NCBI GenBank assembly: GCA_005788075.1
Contig: SXZC01000206.1
Location: 1-26,196 of the forward strand
From: Actinomycetota bacterium
Lineage (GTDB): Bacteria; Actinomycetota; Thermoleophilia; Miltoncostaeales; Miltoncostaeaceae
DNA: 26,196 bases
Direction: 5' to 3'
In this document: positions 14,697-21,775 of the stretch, in pieces
Numbering within the stretch: position 1 is the stretch's first letter
How the letters are laid out: each line of letters opens with the position of its first letter
Made by a program: the position numbers and the translations under genes
The notes under the pieces: model-generated
What the model was told of the DNA's origin: nothing
What the model saw: only the letters and a program-made list of their open reading frames with translations
Database searches by the model: none

Positions 14697-16258
14697 CCGG
14701 TGACCCTCGCCCGAGCGGCGCGCGGGACGATCGTGATGCTCACCGGCGTGGCGTTCACGGCGCTGCCACCGGCCAGGCGGTCGCTGCCGGCGACGGTGCG
14801 CGTGACCCGCCTGGTCGCCGCGGCGCGAACGGTGATCGACTTCGTCACCTGCGTGCCCGCCATGACGTCACCCAGTCGGAAGCACACCGTGCGACCGGAA
14901 CGCAGTGCGCCCGGCGCCCGCACGACCGCCAGGTTCGCTGGCAGGCGCAGGCACGATGTGACGGAGGTCGCAGTGGTGGCTGCGGTGTTCCTCGCCCTGA
15001 TCGCCAGGCGGAAGGCCTGCCCGCTCACGACGCGGCGGCGCGGCGCGAGGACGGTGGCGCGCATGTCGCTCGACTTGAAGAAGGTCGCCGTCACCGCGCG
15101 GGCCGCGCTCATCGTCACTGCGCAGGGGGTCGTCGGCCCGGAGCAGGCCCCCGACCACCCCGTGAACACCGAGCCCGAATCCGCTTTCGCGGCGAGCGAC
15201 ACCGACGTGCCGGGCGCGATGTCGGCCGTGCAGGTGGATCCGCAGGCGATGCCTGCGGGGGTCGAGGTGATCGTGCCCGAGCCCGCCCCCGTGCGCGAGA
15301 CGGTGAGGGCGTATGCGCTCCCGGCGTACTGGGTCGCGAGCCCGTAGAGGTTCGGAGGAAGGTTCGTGACGAAGGCCTGGTTCACGTTCGATCCATCGAT
15401 GTTGGCCACGCCGATACTGCCGGGGATCGGCGAACCGCCATCCCGCCCCGCGATGCCCCAGAAGATCTTGGTGCCGGTGACCGCGATCGCGGAACCCTGG
15501 TCCGCGAGCCCCGTGATGAACGACCTGTTGATGCCTGAGCCGTCGATGTTCGCGCGCCCGATCGACGATGTCGACCCCACATCATCGACCCAATACACAT
15601 GAGTGGGAGTGACCCCAACGGCCTGCGCATCGGTGAGTCCGGTGATGAAGTTGGTGTTGGCACCCGTGCCGTCGACAGACATGCGGTTCACCGTGGCGCC
15701 CGCCAGGTACGTCACCCAGTAGACGTGGGACTCATCCGCGGCGATCGAGGACGCGAAATTCCCGGGGACGGCGGCGAAGGTCGGGTTGTTCCCCGTGCCG
15801 TCGAGGTTGGCCCGGCCGATGTAGTTGCCGGACGGAACGGTGTTGCCGTAGAAGATGTACTTGCTGTTCACGGCCACTGCCCCCGATAGCGCCCCCGTGC
15901 CGTCGAGCCACGTGAACGACGCGCCCGAGCCGTCGAGGTTCGCGCGCCCGACGAATGGGCTGTTCGGTCCCCAGAACAGGTGAGTACTGCTGGCGGCGAC
16001 CATGGCCGGCTTGGCGCCGGCCTGCTGCGCGATGAACGACGGGTTGTTACCGGTGCCGTCCTGGTTGACGCGCCCGATGAAGCCATCGGGCCACGAGCCA
16101 CCAGCGGTGCCGGTGCCGCTGTAGTAGAGGTAGTCAGCGCCAAGCGACGTGGCCGGGATGGCAAGCATCACCAGCGCCGCGACAGCTACCAGCCCGCGCG
16201 ATCCCGGGAGCGCCTCGACGACGCGCTGCCGCGCGCCGCGCACATGGGGGTTTACCAC
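14693..16258 (-). CDS. Exported six-repeat propeller (DUF5050/LDLR-B type) with InlB-like and DUF11-like domains
   Basis: The 521-aa product begins at a GTG with GAGGT nine bases upstream and a signal peptide (RGLVAVAALVMLAIPATSLGAD). It then has six repeats of the type IGRANLDGTGNNPTFI ... VYWV, about 40 residues each. This is the YWTD/LDL-receptor class B-like pattern that folds as a six-bladed propeller, called DUF5050 in bacteria. Next comes a divergent InlB B-repeat-like module (GSGTITSTPAGIACGSTC ... FTGWSGACSG), with Cys pairs, and a DUF11-like beta domain (FRLAIRARNTAATTATSVTSC). No sortase motif or anchor is seen, so it is probably released or surface-associated. An upstream in-frame start at 16402 would add unlikely Arg/Cys-rich residues. 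Ligand unknown. Confidence 0.8.
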   Translation of the reverse strand: MVNPHVRGARQRVVEALPGSRGLVAVAALVMLAIPATSLGADYLYYSGTGTAGGSWPDGFIGRVNQDGTGNNPSFIAQQAGAKPAMVAASSTHLFWGPNSPFVGRANLDGSGASFTWLDGTGALSGAVAVNSKYIFYGNTVPSGNYIGRANLDGTGNNPTFAAVPGNFASSIAADESHVYWVTYLAGATVNRMSVDGTGANTNFITGLTDAQAVGVTPTHVYWVDDVGSTSSIGRANIDGSGINRSFITGLADQGSAIAVTGTKIFWGIAGRDGGSPIPGSIGVANIDGSNVNQAFVTNLPPNLYGLATQYAGSAYALTVSRTGAGSGTITSTPAGIACGSTCTADIAPGTSVSLAAKADSGSVFTGWSGACSGPTTPCAVTMSAARAVTATFFKSSDMRATVLAPRRRVVSGQAFRLAIRARNTAATTATSVTSCLRLPANLAVVRAPGALRSGRTVCFRLGDVMAGTQVTKSITVRAAATRRVTRTVAGSDRLAGGSAVNATPVSITIVPRAARARVTG

Positions 16259-16340
16259 TGGACCACTACCTCGCTTAATAGACGGCAGATGCCGAAACAC
16301 TGGCAGCCGTCCACGGCACGCGGAAGCCTCACCCGATGAT

Positions 16341-16358
16341 TCGTGGGATATCCCACGA
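16341..16358. promoter_or_regulatory. 18-bp perfect palindrome upstream of the DUF5050 gene, candidate operator
   Basis: TCGTGGGATATCCCACGA reads the same on both strands. It lies 83-100 bases before the GTG of the DUF5050-type gene and 65 bases past the stop of ribBA remnant 2, in a short noncoding stretch. It has no loop and no T-run, so it looks more like a dimeric repressor/activator site than a terminator. The regulator is unknown. Confidence 0.5.
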
Positions 16359-16422
16359 TCCTGATTCAGGGGGTTACGAAAGACGGAACAGGCGCCGCAC
16401 AACCCCTACGGATGGAAGGCGG

Positions 16423-16731
16423 CTAGCTCTCGCCTGCCGGGGCGCCATCCGAGAGGTCCAGCCCGTTGTGGTGCAGCATGTGGCCCATCTTGTCGCGCTT
16501 GGTCTGCAGGTAGCGCGCGTTGTGGTCGCCCGGCTCCACCTCGATGGGCACGCGCTCGACCACCTTGAGGCCGTAGCCCTCGAGGCCGACGATCTTCTTG
16601 GGGTTGTTGGTGAGCTCGCGGATGGTGCTGAGGCCCAGGTCCACCAGGATCTGCGCGCCGGTGGAGATGTCGCAGGCAGAGCGCCCTGCGGGCCCCTCAC
16701 TGGTGGTCGACACACCCCGTAGGTCCATCAT
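16423..16731 (-). pseudogene. ribBA 3'-end remnant 2 (about 70 conserved codons of RibA)
   Basis: From about 16462 to 16662 this matches the intact ribBA 3' end with roughly 8 mismatches in about 200 bases (about 96% identity), encoding GAQILVDLGLSTIRELTNN through HHNGLDL. The homology stops abruptly at 16662, just before the Gly-Ala-Gln of the RibA C-terminal region. Upstream is unrelated sequence with in-frame ATGs (MMDLRGVSTTSE). The residual 102-codon frame lacks the zinc ligands and catalytic residues of GTP cyclohydrolase II, so it is a fragment, although it is still open and ends in TAG. Most differences from the intact gene are synonymous; two are amino-acid changes (Ala to Gln, Gln to Glu). 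Confidence 0.9.
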
Positions 16732-16750
16732 GGTGCCCAGGGGGCAAGCC

Positions 16751-16807
16751 CTCAGCCCCGGTGGAATCCGCGCGGGGCCGTCCGGCGAAGTCATGCGAAT
16801 CCGGTAA
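16751..16807 (+). pseudogene. Possible apbE scar (very degraded)
   Basis: One frame reads LSPGGIRAGPSGEVMRIR-stop. This resembles a collapsed apbE: DPGGIGKG joined to the C-terminal GTVMRIS-stop. It sits exactly where the duplication model predicts an apbE tail, between ribBA remnant 2 and the 3' end of the next secreted-protein gene. Only about ten residues support it, so chance similarity is quite possible. Confidence 0.25.
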
Positions 16808-16898
16808 CTCACCCGGGCCAGGCCCGCAGTGGGCCCGCAGGGTCCGCGCGCGCCCGCGACCGGTGACGGGATCGCTCGACCTGCTCCTCCTGCTGGCC

Positions 16899-18548
16899 TC
16901 AGCGCACCCTCTTCGCCGGCGCCTTGACGACCAGGCGCTTTGCCACGGCGGTGCCGGTGACGCCCGCCTTCACCGGGGTGATCGACACTCGCCAGGTGCC
17001 TGCCGCCCTCAGGCGGATCGTGCAGGTGGCCATCCTCTTCTTTGTCTTCTTGTGCGTTGCGACCGTGCACGAGCCGCGCACAGACCTTGTGGCGGCTGAC
17101 ATGCGCGGGCCCGATTGCCGGGTTGCGCTGATGCGGTAGGCCGCACCTGCAAGGGCGACGAAGGTCGCGGTCACGGGGCGGGTTGTGAGGCGCGAACTCG
17201 ACCACTGCACGGCAGTCGGCGTGGTCGGGGTGGTCGGGGTGGTCGGGGTCGTCGGGGCGGTCGGGGTGGTCGTGGTGGTCGCGGGGATCACAGTGCCCGA
17301 CGCGGCCGACGCCACCGACGTTCCATACGTATTCGATGCAGTCGCAGCGAATGTGTAGGCGGTGCCATTCACAAGGCCCGTGACCGTGCATGAGCCACCC
17401 TGGGCGCCTGTGACCGTGCAGCTGGCTCCACCCGGGCTTGCCTGCACGCGGTAGGAGGTCGCGGCGCCGCCCGGGCCGGACCCCGGCGCAACGCTGACGG
17501 TCGCAGCGCCGTCGCCGGCTGTCGCCGTCGGTGCCGAAGGGGGCGGCGGGATCAATCCGCCGCTTGTCATCACGCGGTTACCGGGACCCGTATAGGCGAC
17601 GGCCACGAACAGGCCGTTGCCGTAGGTCACCGAGTACCAGTCGTTAGCTGCGGCAGAGACACGACTGGTCCAGGTGATGCCATCGGGGCTTGTCATCACG
17701 CGGTTGGTGCCGTCATAGGAGACAGCCACGAACAGCCCGCTGCCGTAGGTCACCGAATTCCAGGAGTTATCCGCGGCAGAGGTGCGGGTAGTCCATGTGA
17801 CGCCATCGGGGCTCGTCATCACGCGGTCGCCGGTGCCCGACTGGGCGACGGCGACGAACAGGCCGTTGCCGTAGGTCACCGAAACCCAGGAGTGATCTGC
17901 GGCAGAGGTGCGGGTAGTCCATGTGACGCCATCGGGGCTCGTCATCACGCGGTCGCCTGAGCCCGACGCGGCGACGGCAACGAACAGCCCGTTGCCGTAG
18001 GTCACCGAGTACCAGTCGTTAGCAGCGGCAGAGGTGCGGGGAGTCCATGTGACGCCATCGGGGCTCGTCATCACGCGGGTGCCGGCAGCCCGGGCAACGG
18101 CGACGAACAGCCCGTTGCCGTAGGTCACTGAACTCCACGCATTGGCGATGCCAGAGGCATGGGATGTCCAGGTGATGCCATCGGGGCTTGTCATCACGCC
18201 GCCGCCGGTGCCGTCATAAGAGACAGCCACGAACCGTCCATTGCCGTACGTCACCGAATCCCAGGACTCATCGGCGCCAGAGGTGCGGGCAGTCCATACG
18301 ACGCCATCCGTACTTGTCATCACGCGGTTGCCGGTACCCGATTCTGCGACGGCGACGAACAGCCCGTTGCCGTAGGTCACCGACAGCCAGCCGTTATTCG
18401 CGGCAGATGCCTGAGCAGTCCAATCCGTGCCCGTGACCGTGGCTGCAGCAACGGGCGCGCCGATGCCCAGGAGGCCGAGCACCACCCCGGCGATGGCGGT
18501 CGCAGCCACACGCCAGGCCCGTGCACTGCGTGTCACCGCGCGATCCAT
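16899..18548 (-). CDS. Exported seven-repeat propeller/FnIII protein, copy 1
   Basis: The 549-aa product starts at an ATG with GAGGAGG seven bases upstream and a signal peptide (AWRVAATAIAGVVLGLLGIG, cleavage near VAA-AT). Seven repeats of about 42 residues follow, each of the form WxSVTYGNGLFVAVA ... RVMTSPDGVTWT, which suggests a seven-bladed beta-propeller (about residues 45-335). Next are a fibronectin type III-like domain (PTATAGDGAATVSV ... YRVQASPGGASCTV), a Thr/Pro linker (PTTPTTPTTP) and a C-terminal Ig-like domain (GTWRVSITPVKAGVTG) with a Cys pair. It is clearly paralogous to the 18741-20444 gene. It ends in AKRVR; the sequence homologous to the longer C-terminus of copy 2 continues past this stop. 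No anchor is visible. Ligand unknown. Confidence 0.82.
   Translation of the reverse strand: MDRAVTRSARAWRVAATAIAGVVLGLLGIGAPVAAATVTGTDWTAQASAANNGWLSVTYGNGLFVAVAESGTGNRVMTSTDGVVWTARTSGADESWDSVTYGNGRFVAVSYDGTGGGVMTSPDGITWTSHASGIANAWSSVTYGNGLFVAVARAAGTRVMTSPDGVTWTPRTSAAANDWYSVTYGNGLFVAVAASGSGDRVMTSPDGVTWTTRTSAADHSWVSVTYGNGLFVAVAQSGTGDRVMTSPDGVTWTTRTSAADNSWNSVTYGSGLFVAVSYDGTNRVMTSPDGITWTSRVSAAANDWYSVTYGNGLFVAVAYTGPGNRVMTSGGLIPPPPSAPTATAGDGAATVSVAPGSGPGGAATSYRVQASPGGASCTVTGAQGGSCTVTGLVNGTAYTFAATASNTYGTSVASAASGTVIPATTTTTPTAPTTPTTPTTPTTPTAVQWSSSRLTTRPVTATFVALAGAAYRISATRQSGPRMSAATRSVRGSCTVATHKKTKKRMATCTIRLRAAGTWRVSITPVKAGVTGTAVAKRLVVKAPAKRVR
17218..17286 (+). repeat. 9-bp GGGGTGGTC-type tandem repeat encoding the Thr/Pro linker
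   Basis: Five GGGG tracts at a strict 9-base period (first at 17227, last at 17263) encode, on the minus strand, the PTTPTTPTTP linker of propeller copy 1. The plus strand is the template and could fold as a G-quadruplex. Confidence 0.7.
17560..18420 (-). repeat. Seven-unit coding tandem repeat, propeller copy 1
   Basis: A unit of about 126-129 bases recurs seven times, with the core GTAGGTCACCGA (plus strand) in nearly every unit. It corresponds to the propeller blades. Adjacent units are close enough at the DNA level to recombine. Confidence 0.85.
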
Positions 18549-18578
18549 CGTGGGGCCTCCTCGGGGGAACACGCGCCG

Positions 18579-18584
18579 ATTATA
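18579..18584 (-). promoter_or_regulatory. Perfect -10 box (TATAAT) for propeller copy 1
   Basis: TATAAT on the minus strand lies 30 bases before the ATG in otherwise GC-rich DNA. The start of transcription would fall near 18572, giving a leader of about 24 bases containing the ribosome binding site. A clear -35 at 17-base spacing is lacking. Copy 2 has TACGAT at exactly the same distance from its ATG. Confidence 0.5.
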
Positions 18585-18634
18585 CGGGCGAGTCCGCGCG
18601 GCATGTTCCGCAAGTGGTCAGCGGAAACACGGGA

Positions 18635-18684
18635 TTACGACTCGGGATTCTCCAGGTCGAGCCCGTTGCGGTGCGGCATGCGCC
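18635..18684 (-). pseudogene. ribBA 3'-end remnant 3 (about 14 codons)
   Basis: Translates on the minus strand as MPHRNGLDLENPES-stop, matching the last residues of ribBA (MLHHNGLDLENPGS). The similarity continues past the TAA through the intergenic region into the signal peptide of propeller copy 1. It thus mirrors the junction between intact ribBA and propeller copy 2 and marks one edge of a tandem duplication. Confidence 0.8.
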
Positions 18685-18740
18685 ACCCCGGCACCCTCCT
18701 GCCGCCGCGACGGAGCTCCCCGCCGGGGCCGCGCGTGCCT

Positions 18741-20444
18741 CTACCCGGTTACGGGATAGCTCGACCTCGCCTGTGGCGGTGCCGTGATGATCAGACGCCT
18801 CGTCGAGGCCGTGCCGGTGACGCCCGCCTTGACCGGGGTGATCGACACCCGCCATGCGCCCGCGGTCTTCAAGCGGATCGTGCAGGTGGCAACCCGGGTG
18901 CTCGTGCTGTTCTTCGCAGCGACCGTGCACGACCCGCGCACAGCGCCTGTGGCGGCCGCGGTCAGGCGCGCGCCCGATTGCCTTGTGGCGCTGATGCGGT
19001 AGGTCGTATCCGCGGTGGCGGCGAAGGTCGCCGTCACGAGGCCGGTTGTGAGGCGTGAGCTCGACCATCGCACGGCAGTCGGGGTCGTCGGGGTGGTCGG
19101 GGTGGCTGCCGGGGTGGCCGGCGGCGCAGTCGCGGGGGTGGTCGTCGGTGTGCTCGGGCCGACTGTGGGGGCAGCCGTGGGCGTCACCGCGGTTGACGCT
19201 GCCGACGCCGCAGACATTCCGTACGTATTCGATGCGGTCGCGGTGAATGTGTAGGCGGTGCCGCTCGCAAGCCCGGTGATGGTGCACGAGCCGCCCTGGG
19301 CGCTGGTGATCGTGCAGCTGGCGCCACCCGGGCTCGCCTGCACGCGGTAGGAAGTCGCAGCGCCACCCGGACCAGACCCAGCCGCCACGCTGACCGTCGC
19401 GGAGGCATCGCCGGCGGTCGCCGTCGGTGCAGATGGAGTCGGCGGGATCAGCCCGCCGCTGGTCATCACCCTTGTGGGGGTCGACGCGGCGACGGCCACG
19501 AACAGCCCATTGCCGTACGTCACCGAAGTCCACTCGCTATTCGCGGCAGGGGTGCGGGACGTCCAGTTGATGCCATCTGGGCTCGTCATCACCCGATTTC
19601 CCGAGCCCGACTGAGCGGTGGCGACGAACAGACCGCTGCCGTAGGTCACCGAGAACCAGGAAAGGTCCGCGGCAGAGGCGCGGGACGTCCATGTGACGCC
19701 ATCGGGGCTCGTCATCACGCGGTTTCCTGAACCCGACTCGGAGACGGCGACAAAGAGTCCGTTGCCGTAGGTCACCGACGCCCAATAGTTGTCCGCGGCA
19801 GAGGCATGAGATGTCCAGTTGATGCCATCGGGGCTCGTCATCACGCGGTTGTTGGGGACCGTGTAGGAGATGGCGACGAACAACCCGTTGCCATAGGTCA
19901 CCGAGAACCAACTGTCATCCGCAGAAGGGGTGCGCGACGTCCAGGTGATGCCGTCGGGGCTTGTCATCACGCCGTTGCCCGAGCCCGAATCAGAGACGGC
20001 GACGAACATCCCGCCTCCGTAGGTCACCGAGTACCAGTTGATGTTCGCGGCAGCGTTGCGGGCGGTCCAGGTGATGCCATCGGGGCTTGTCATCACGCGG
20101 TTGGCGCCCGTATCGGAGACAGCAACGAATAGCCCGTTGCCATAGGTCACCGAGTGCCATTCGTTATCCGCGGCAGAGGCGCGGGCGGTCCAGGTGACGC
20201 CATCGGGGCTTGTCATCACGCGGTTCCCTGAGCCCGACATGGCCACGGCGACGAACAGCCCGTTGCCGTAGGTCACCGAGAGCCATTGGTTACTCGCGGC
20301 AGCACTTTGCGAGGTCCAATCCGTGCCCGTCACCGTGGCTGCGGCAACGGGCGCCCCGATGCCCAGGAGGCCGAGCACCACCACGGCGACGGCGGTGGCA
20401 GCCATACGCCAGGCCCGTGAACTGCGTGTCACCGCGCGATCCAT
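18741..20444 (-). CDS. Exported seven-repeat propeller/FnIII protein, copy 2
   Basis: The 567-aa product has the same plan as its neighbour: ATG with AAGGAG eight bases upstream, signal peptide (AWRMAATAVAVVVLGLLGIG), seven WxSVTYGNGLFVAV...MTSPDG blades, FnIII-like domain (SAPTATAGDASATVSVAAG), a longer Thr/Pro/Ala linker, and the Ig-like C-terminal domain (GAWRVSITPVKAGVTG). It lies directly downstream of intact ribBA (86 bases from stop to ATG) on the same strand. Blade sequences differ mainly in loop residues (for example ESGSGN, DTGAN, VPNN), where a propeller would bind ligands. It ends SYPVTG encoded in a short palindrome. No sortase site or membrane anchor. A surface or secreted binding role is inferred only. 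Confidence 0.82.
   Translation of the reverse strand: MDRAVTRSSRAWRMAATAVAVVVLGLLGIGAPVAAATVTGTDWTSQSAAASNQWLSVTYGNGLFVAVAMSGSGNRVMTSPDGVTWTARASAADNEWHSVTYGNGLFVAVSDTGANRVMTSPDGITWTARNAAANINWYSVTYGGGMFVAVSDSGSGNGVMTSPDGITWTSRTPSADDSWFSVTYGNGLFVAISYTVPNNRVMTSPDGINWTSHASAADNYWASVTYGNGLFVAVSESGSGNRVMTSPDGVTWTSRASAADLSWFSVTYGSGLFVATAQSGSGNRVMTSPDGINWTSRTPAANSEWTSVTYGNGLFVAVAASTPTRVMTSGGLIPPTPSAPTATAGDASATVSVAAGSGPGGAATSYRVQASPGGASCTITSAQGGSCTITGLASGTAYTFTATASNTYGMSAASAASTAVTPTAAPTVGPSTPTTTPATAPPATPAATPTTPTTPTAVRWSSSRLTTGLVTATFAATADTTYRISATRQSGARLTAAATGAVRGSCTVAAKNSTSTRVATCTIRLKTAGAWRVSITPVKAGVTGTASTRRLIITAPPQARSSYPVTG
19455..20320 (-). repeat. Seven-unit coding tandem repeat, propeller copy 2
   Basis: Seven units of about 126-129 bases encode the blades, sharing the same GTAGGTCACCGA core as copy 1. 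The equal number of units in both paralogues argues that seven is structurally fixed rather than a slippage artefact. Confidence 0.85.
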
Positions 20445-20474
20445 CGTGGGGTCTCCTTGGGGGAACTTGCGGGA

Positions 20475-20480
20475 ATCGTA
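20475..20480 (-). promoter_or_regulatory. -10-like box (TACGAT) for propeller copy 2
   Basis: TACGAT on the minus strand sits 30 bases before the ATG, aligned with TATAAT of copy 1. It suggests that the propeller genes have their own promoter between ribBA and their start, although read-through from ribBA is also possible. Confidence 0.4.
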
Positions 20481-20530
20481 CCTGCGGGCCCGAACGGCAT
20501 GCGGCGCCAGCGGTCAGCCGTAATACGGGA

Positions 20531-21775
20531 TTACGACCCGGGATTCTCCAAGTCGAGGCCGTTGTGGTGGAGCATGTGGCCCATCTTGTCGCGCTTGGTG
20601 GCCAGGTAGCGCGCGTTGTGGTCGCCCGGCTCCACCTCGATCGGCACGCGCTCGACCACCTTGAGGCCGTAGCCCTCGAGGCCCACGATCTTCTTGGGGT
20701 TGTTGGTGAGCTGGCGGATGGTGCTGAGGCCCAGGTCCACCAGGATCTGCGCGCCGATGCCGTAGTCGCGAAGGTCGGCTGGGAAGCCCAGCTCGATGTT
20801 GGCCTCCACGGTGTCGCGACCGGCGTCCTGCAGCTCGTACGCGCGCAGCTTGTTGATGAGCCCGATGCCGCGGCCCTCCTGGGCGATGTAGAGCAGCACG
20901 CCCTCGCCCTGGGCCTCGATCATGCGAAGCGCGGCGTGCAGCTGGTCGCCGCAGTCGCAGCGCAGCGAGCCGAAGACGTCGCCGGTCATGCATTCGGAGT
21001 GCACGCGCACCAGGACGTTCTCCTTGCCCGCGACCTCGCCCTTCACCAGCGCCATGTGGTGCTTGCCGTCCACCAGCGACGTGTAGCCCACGGCCGTGAA
21101 CTCCCCGAACTCCGTGGGAAGCGGCACCGCCGCACCGCGCTCGATGAGGCGCTCGGTGCGGCGGCGGTGCTCGATGAGGTCGGTGATGGTGATCATCTTC
21201 AGCCCGTGCTGCTGCGCGTAGCCGATGAGGTCGTCCACCCGGGCCATCTCGCCGTCGTCCTTCATGATCTCGCAGATCACGCCCGCCGGGATGAGGCCGG
21301 CCATGCGCGCCAGGTCGACCGCCGCCTCGGTGTGGCCGGCGCGCTCGAGCACGCCGCCGGACTTGGCCCGCAGTGGGAACACATGGCCGGGCTTCACCAG
21401 ATCGCCCGCCGTGGAGTCGGGATCGATGGCCACCATGATGGTGCGCGAGCGATCGGGGGCGCTGATGCCGGTGGTGATGCCTTCGCGCGCCTCGATGCTC
21501 TCGGTGAACGCCGTGCCCAGGGGGGTCTCGTTGCGCTTCACCTGCTGCATGAGCCCGAGGTGCTCGCAGCGCTCCTCGGTGAGCGCCAGGCACACCAGCC
21601 CGCGGCCATGGGTGATCATGAAGTTCACGGCGTCGGGGGTGGCGAACTGCCCGGCGATCACCAGGTCGCCCTCGTTCTCGCGATCCTCGGAGTCGACCAC
21701 CACGACCATACGGCCGGCGCGGATGTCCTCGATGGCCTCCTCGATGGAGGAAAACGGCGTGGTCTGGGTGCTCAG
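20531..21775 (-). CDS. ribBA: Bifunctional 3,4-dihydroxy-2-butanone 4-phosphate synthase / GTP cyclohydrolase II
   Basis: RibBA makes both riboflavin precursors: the RibB half converts ribulose 5-phosphate to dihydroxybutanone phosphate, and the RibA half opens GTP. The RibB half shows DSEDRENEGDLV, THGRGLVCLALT and HTEAAVDLARMAGL. The RibA half shows the zinc site SECMTGDVFGSLRCDCGDQ, then AQEGRGIGLINKLRAY and NNPKKIVGLEGYGL. The conserved helix FSSIEEAIEDIRAGR lies upstream of the first ATG (21709), and no ATG/GTG/TTG precedes it in frame. I therefore place the start at a CTG (21775) that overlaps the ribE stop (CTGA) and follows GGAGGA. That gives 414 residues, usual for the family. Partial copies of its 3' end occur at three places to the left. 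Confidence 0.92.
   Translation of the reverse strand: MSTQTTPFSSIEEAIEDIRAGRMVVVVDSEDRENEGDLVIAGQFATPDAVNFMITHGRGLVCLALTEERCEHLGLMQQVKRNETPLGTAFTESIEAREGITTGISAPDRSRTIMVAIDPDSTAGDLVKPGHVFPLRAKSGGVLERAGHTEAAVDLARMAGLIPAGVICEIMKDDGEMARVDDLIGYAQQHGLKMITITDLIEHRRRTERLIERGAAVPLPTEFGEFTAVGYTSLVDGKHHMALVKGEVAGKENVLVRVHSECMTGDVFGSLRCDCGDQLHAALRMIEAQGEGVLLYIAQEGRGIGLINKLRAYELQDAGRDTVEANIELGFPADLRDYGIGAQILVDLGLSTIRQLTNNPKKIVGLEGYGLKVVERVPIEVEPGDHNARYLATKRDKMGHMLHHNGLDLENPGS

Noticed and set aside
16275..16280. TATTAA as a -10 box for the DUF5050 gene
   Set aside because: It is so close to the GAGGT ribosome binding site that the transcript would start within or just before it, which is an implausible leader.
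16423..17391. A 322-codon minus-strand ORF containing RibA sequence
   Set aside because: Most of it is an out-of-frame shadow of propeller copy 1. Only the last 70 or so codons are ribBA homology, which is annotated as a remnant.
17560..20320. Regularly spaced repeats that could suggest CRISPR arrays
   Set aside because: The period is about 126-129 bases, the repeats are in frame and encode beta-propeller blades, and there are no short unique spacers.
8114..20530. Mobile element or prophage explaining the accessory region
   Set aside because: No transposase, integrase, phage gene, tRNA target or clear terminal inverted repeats were recognised. Duplication scars are seen instead.
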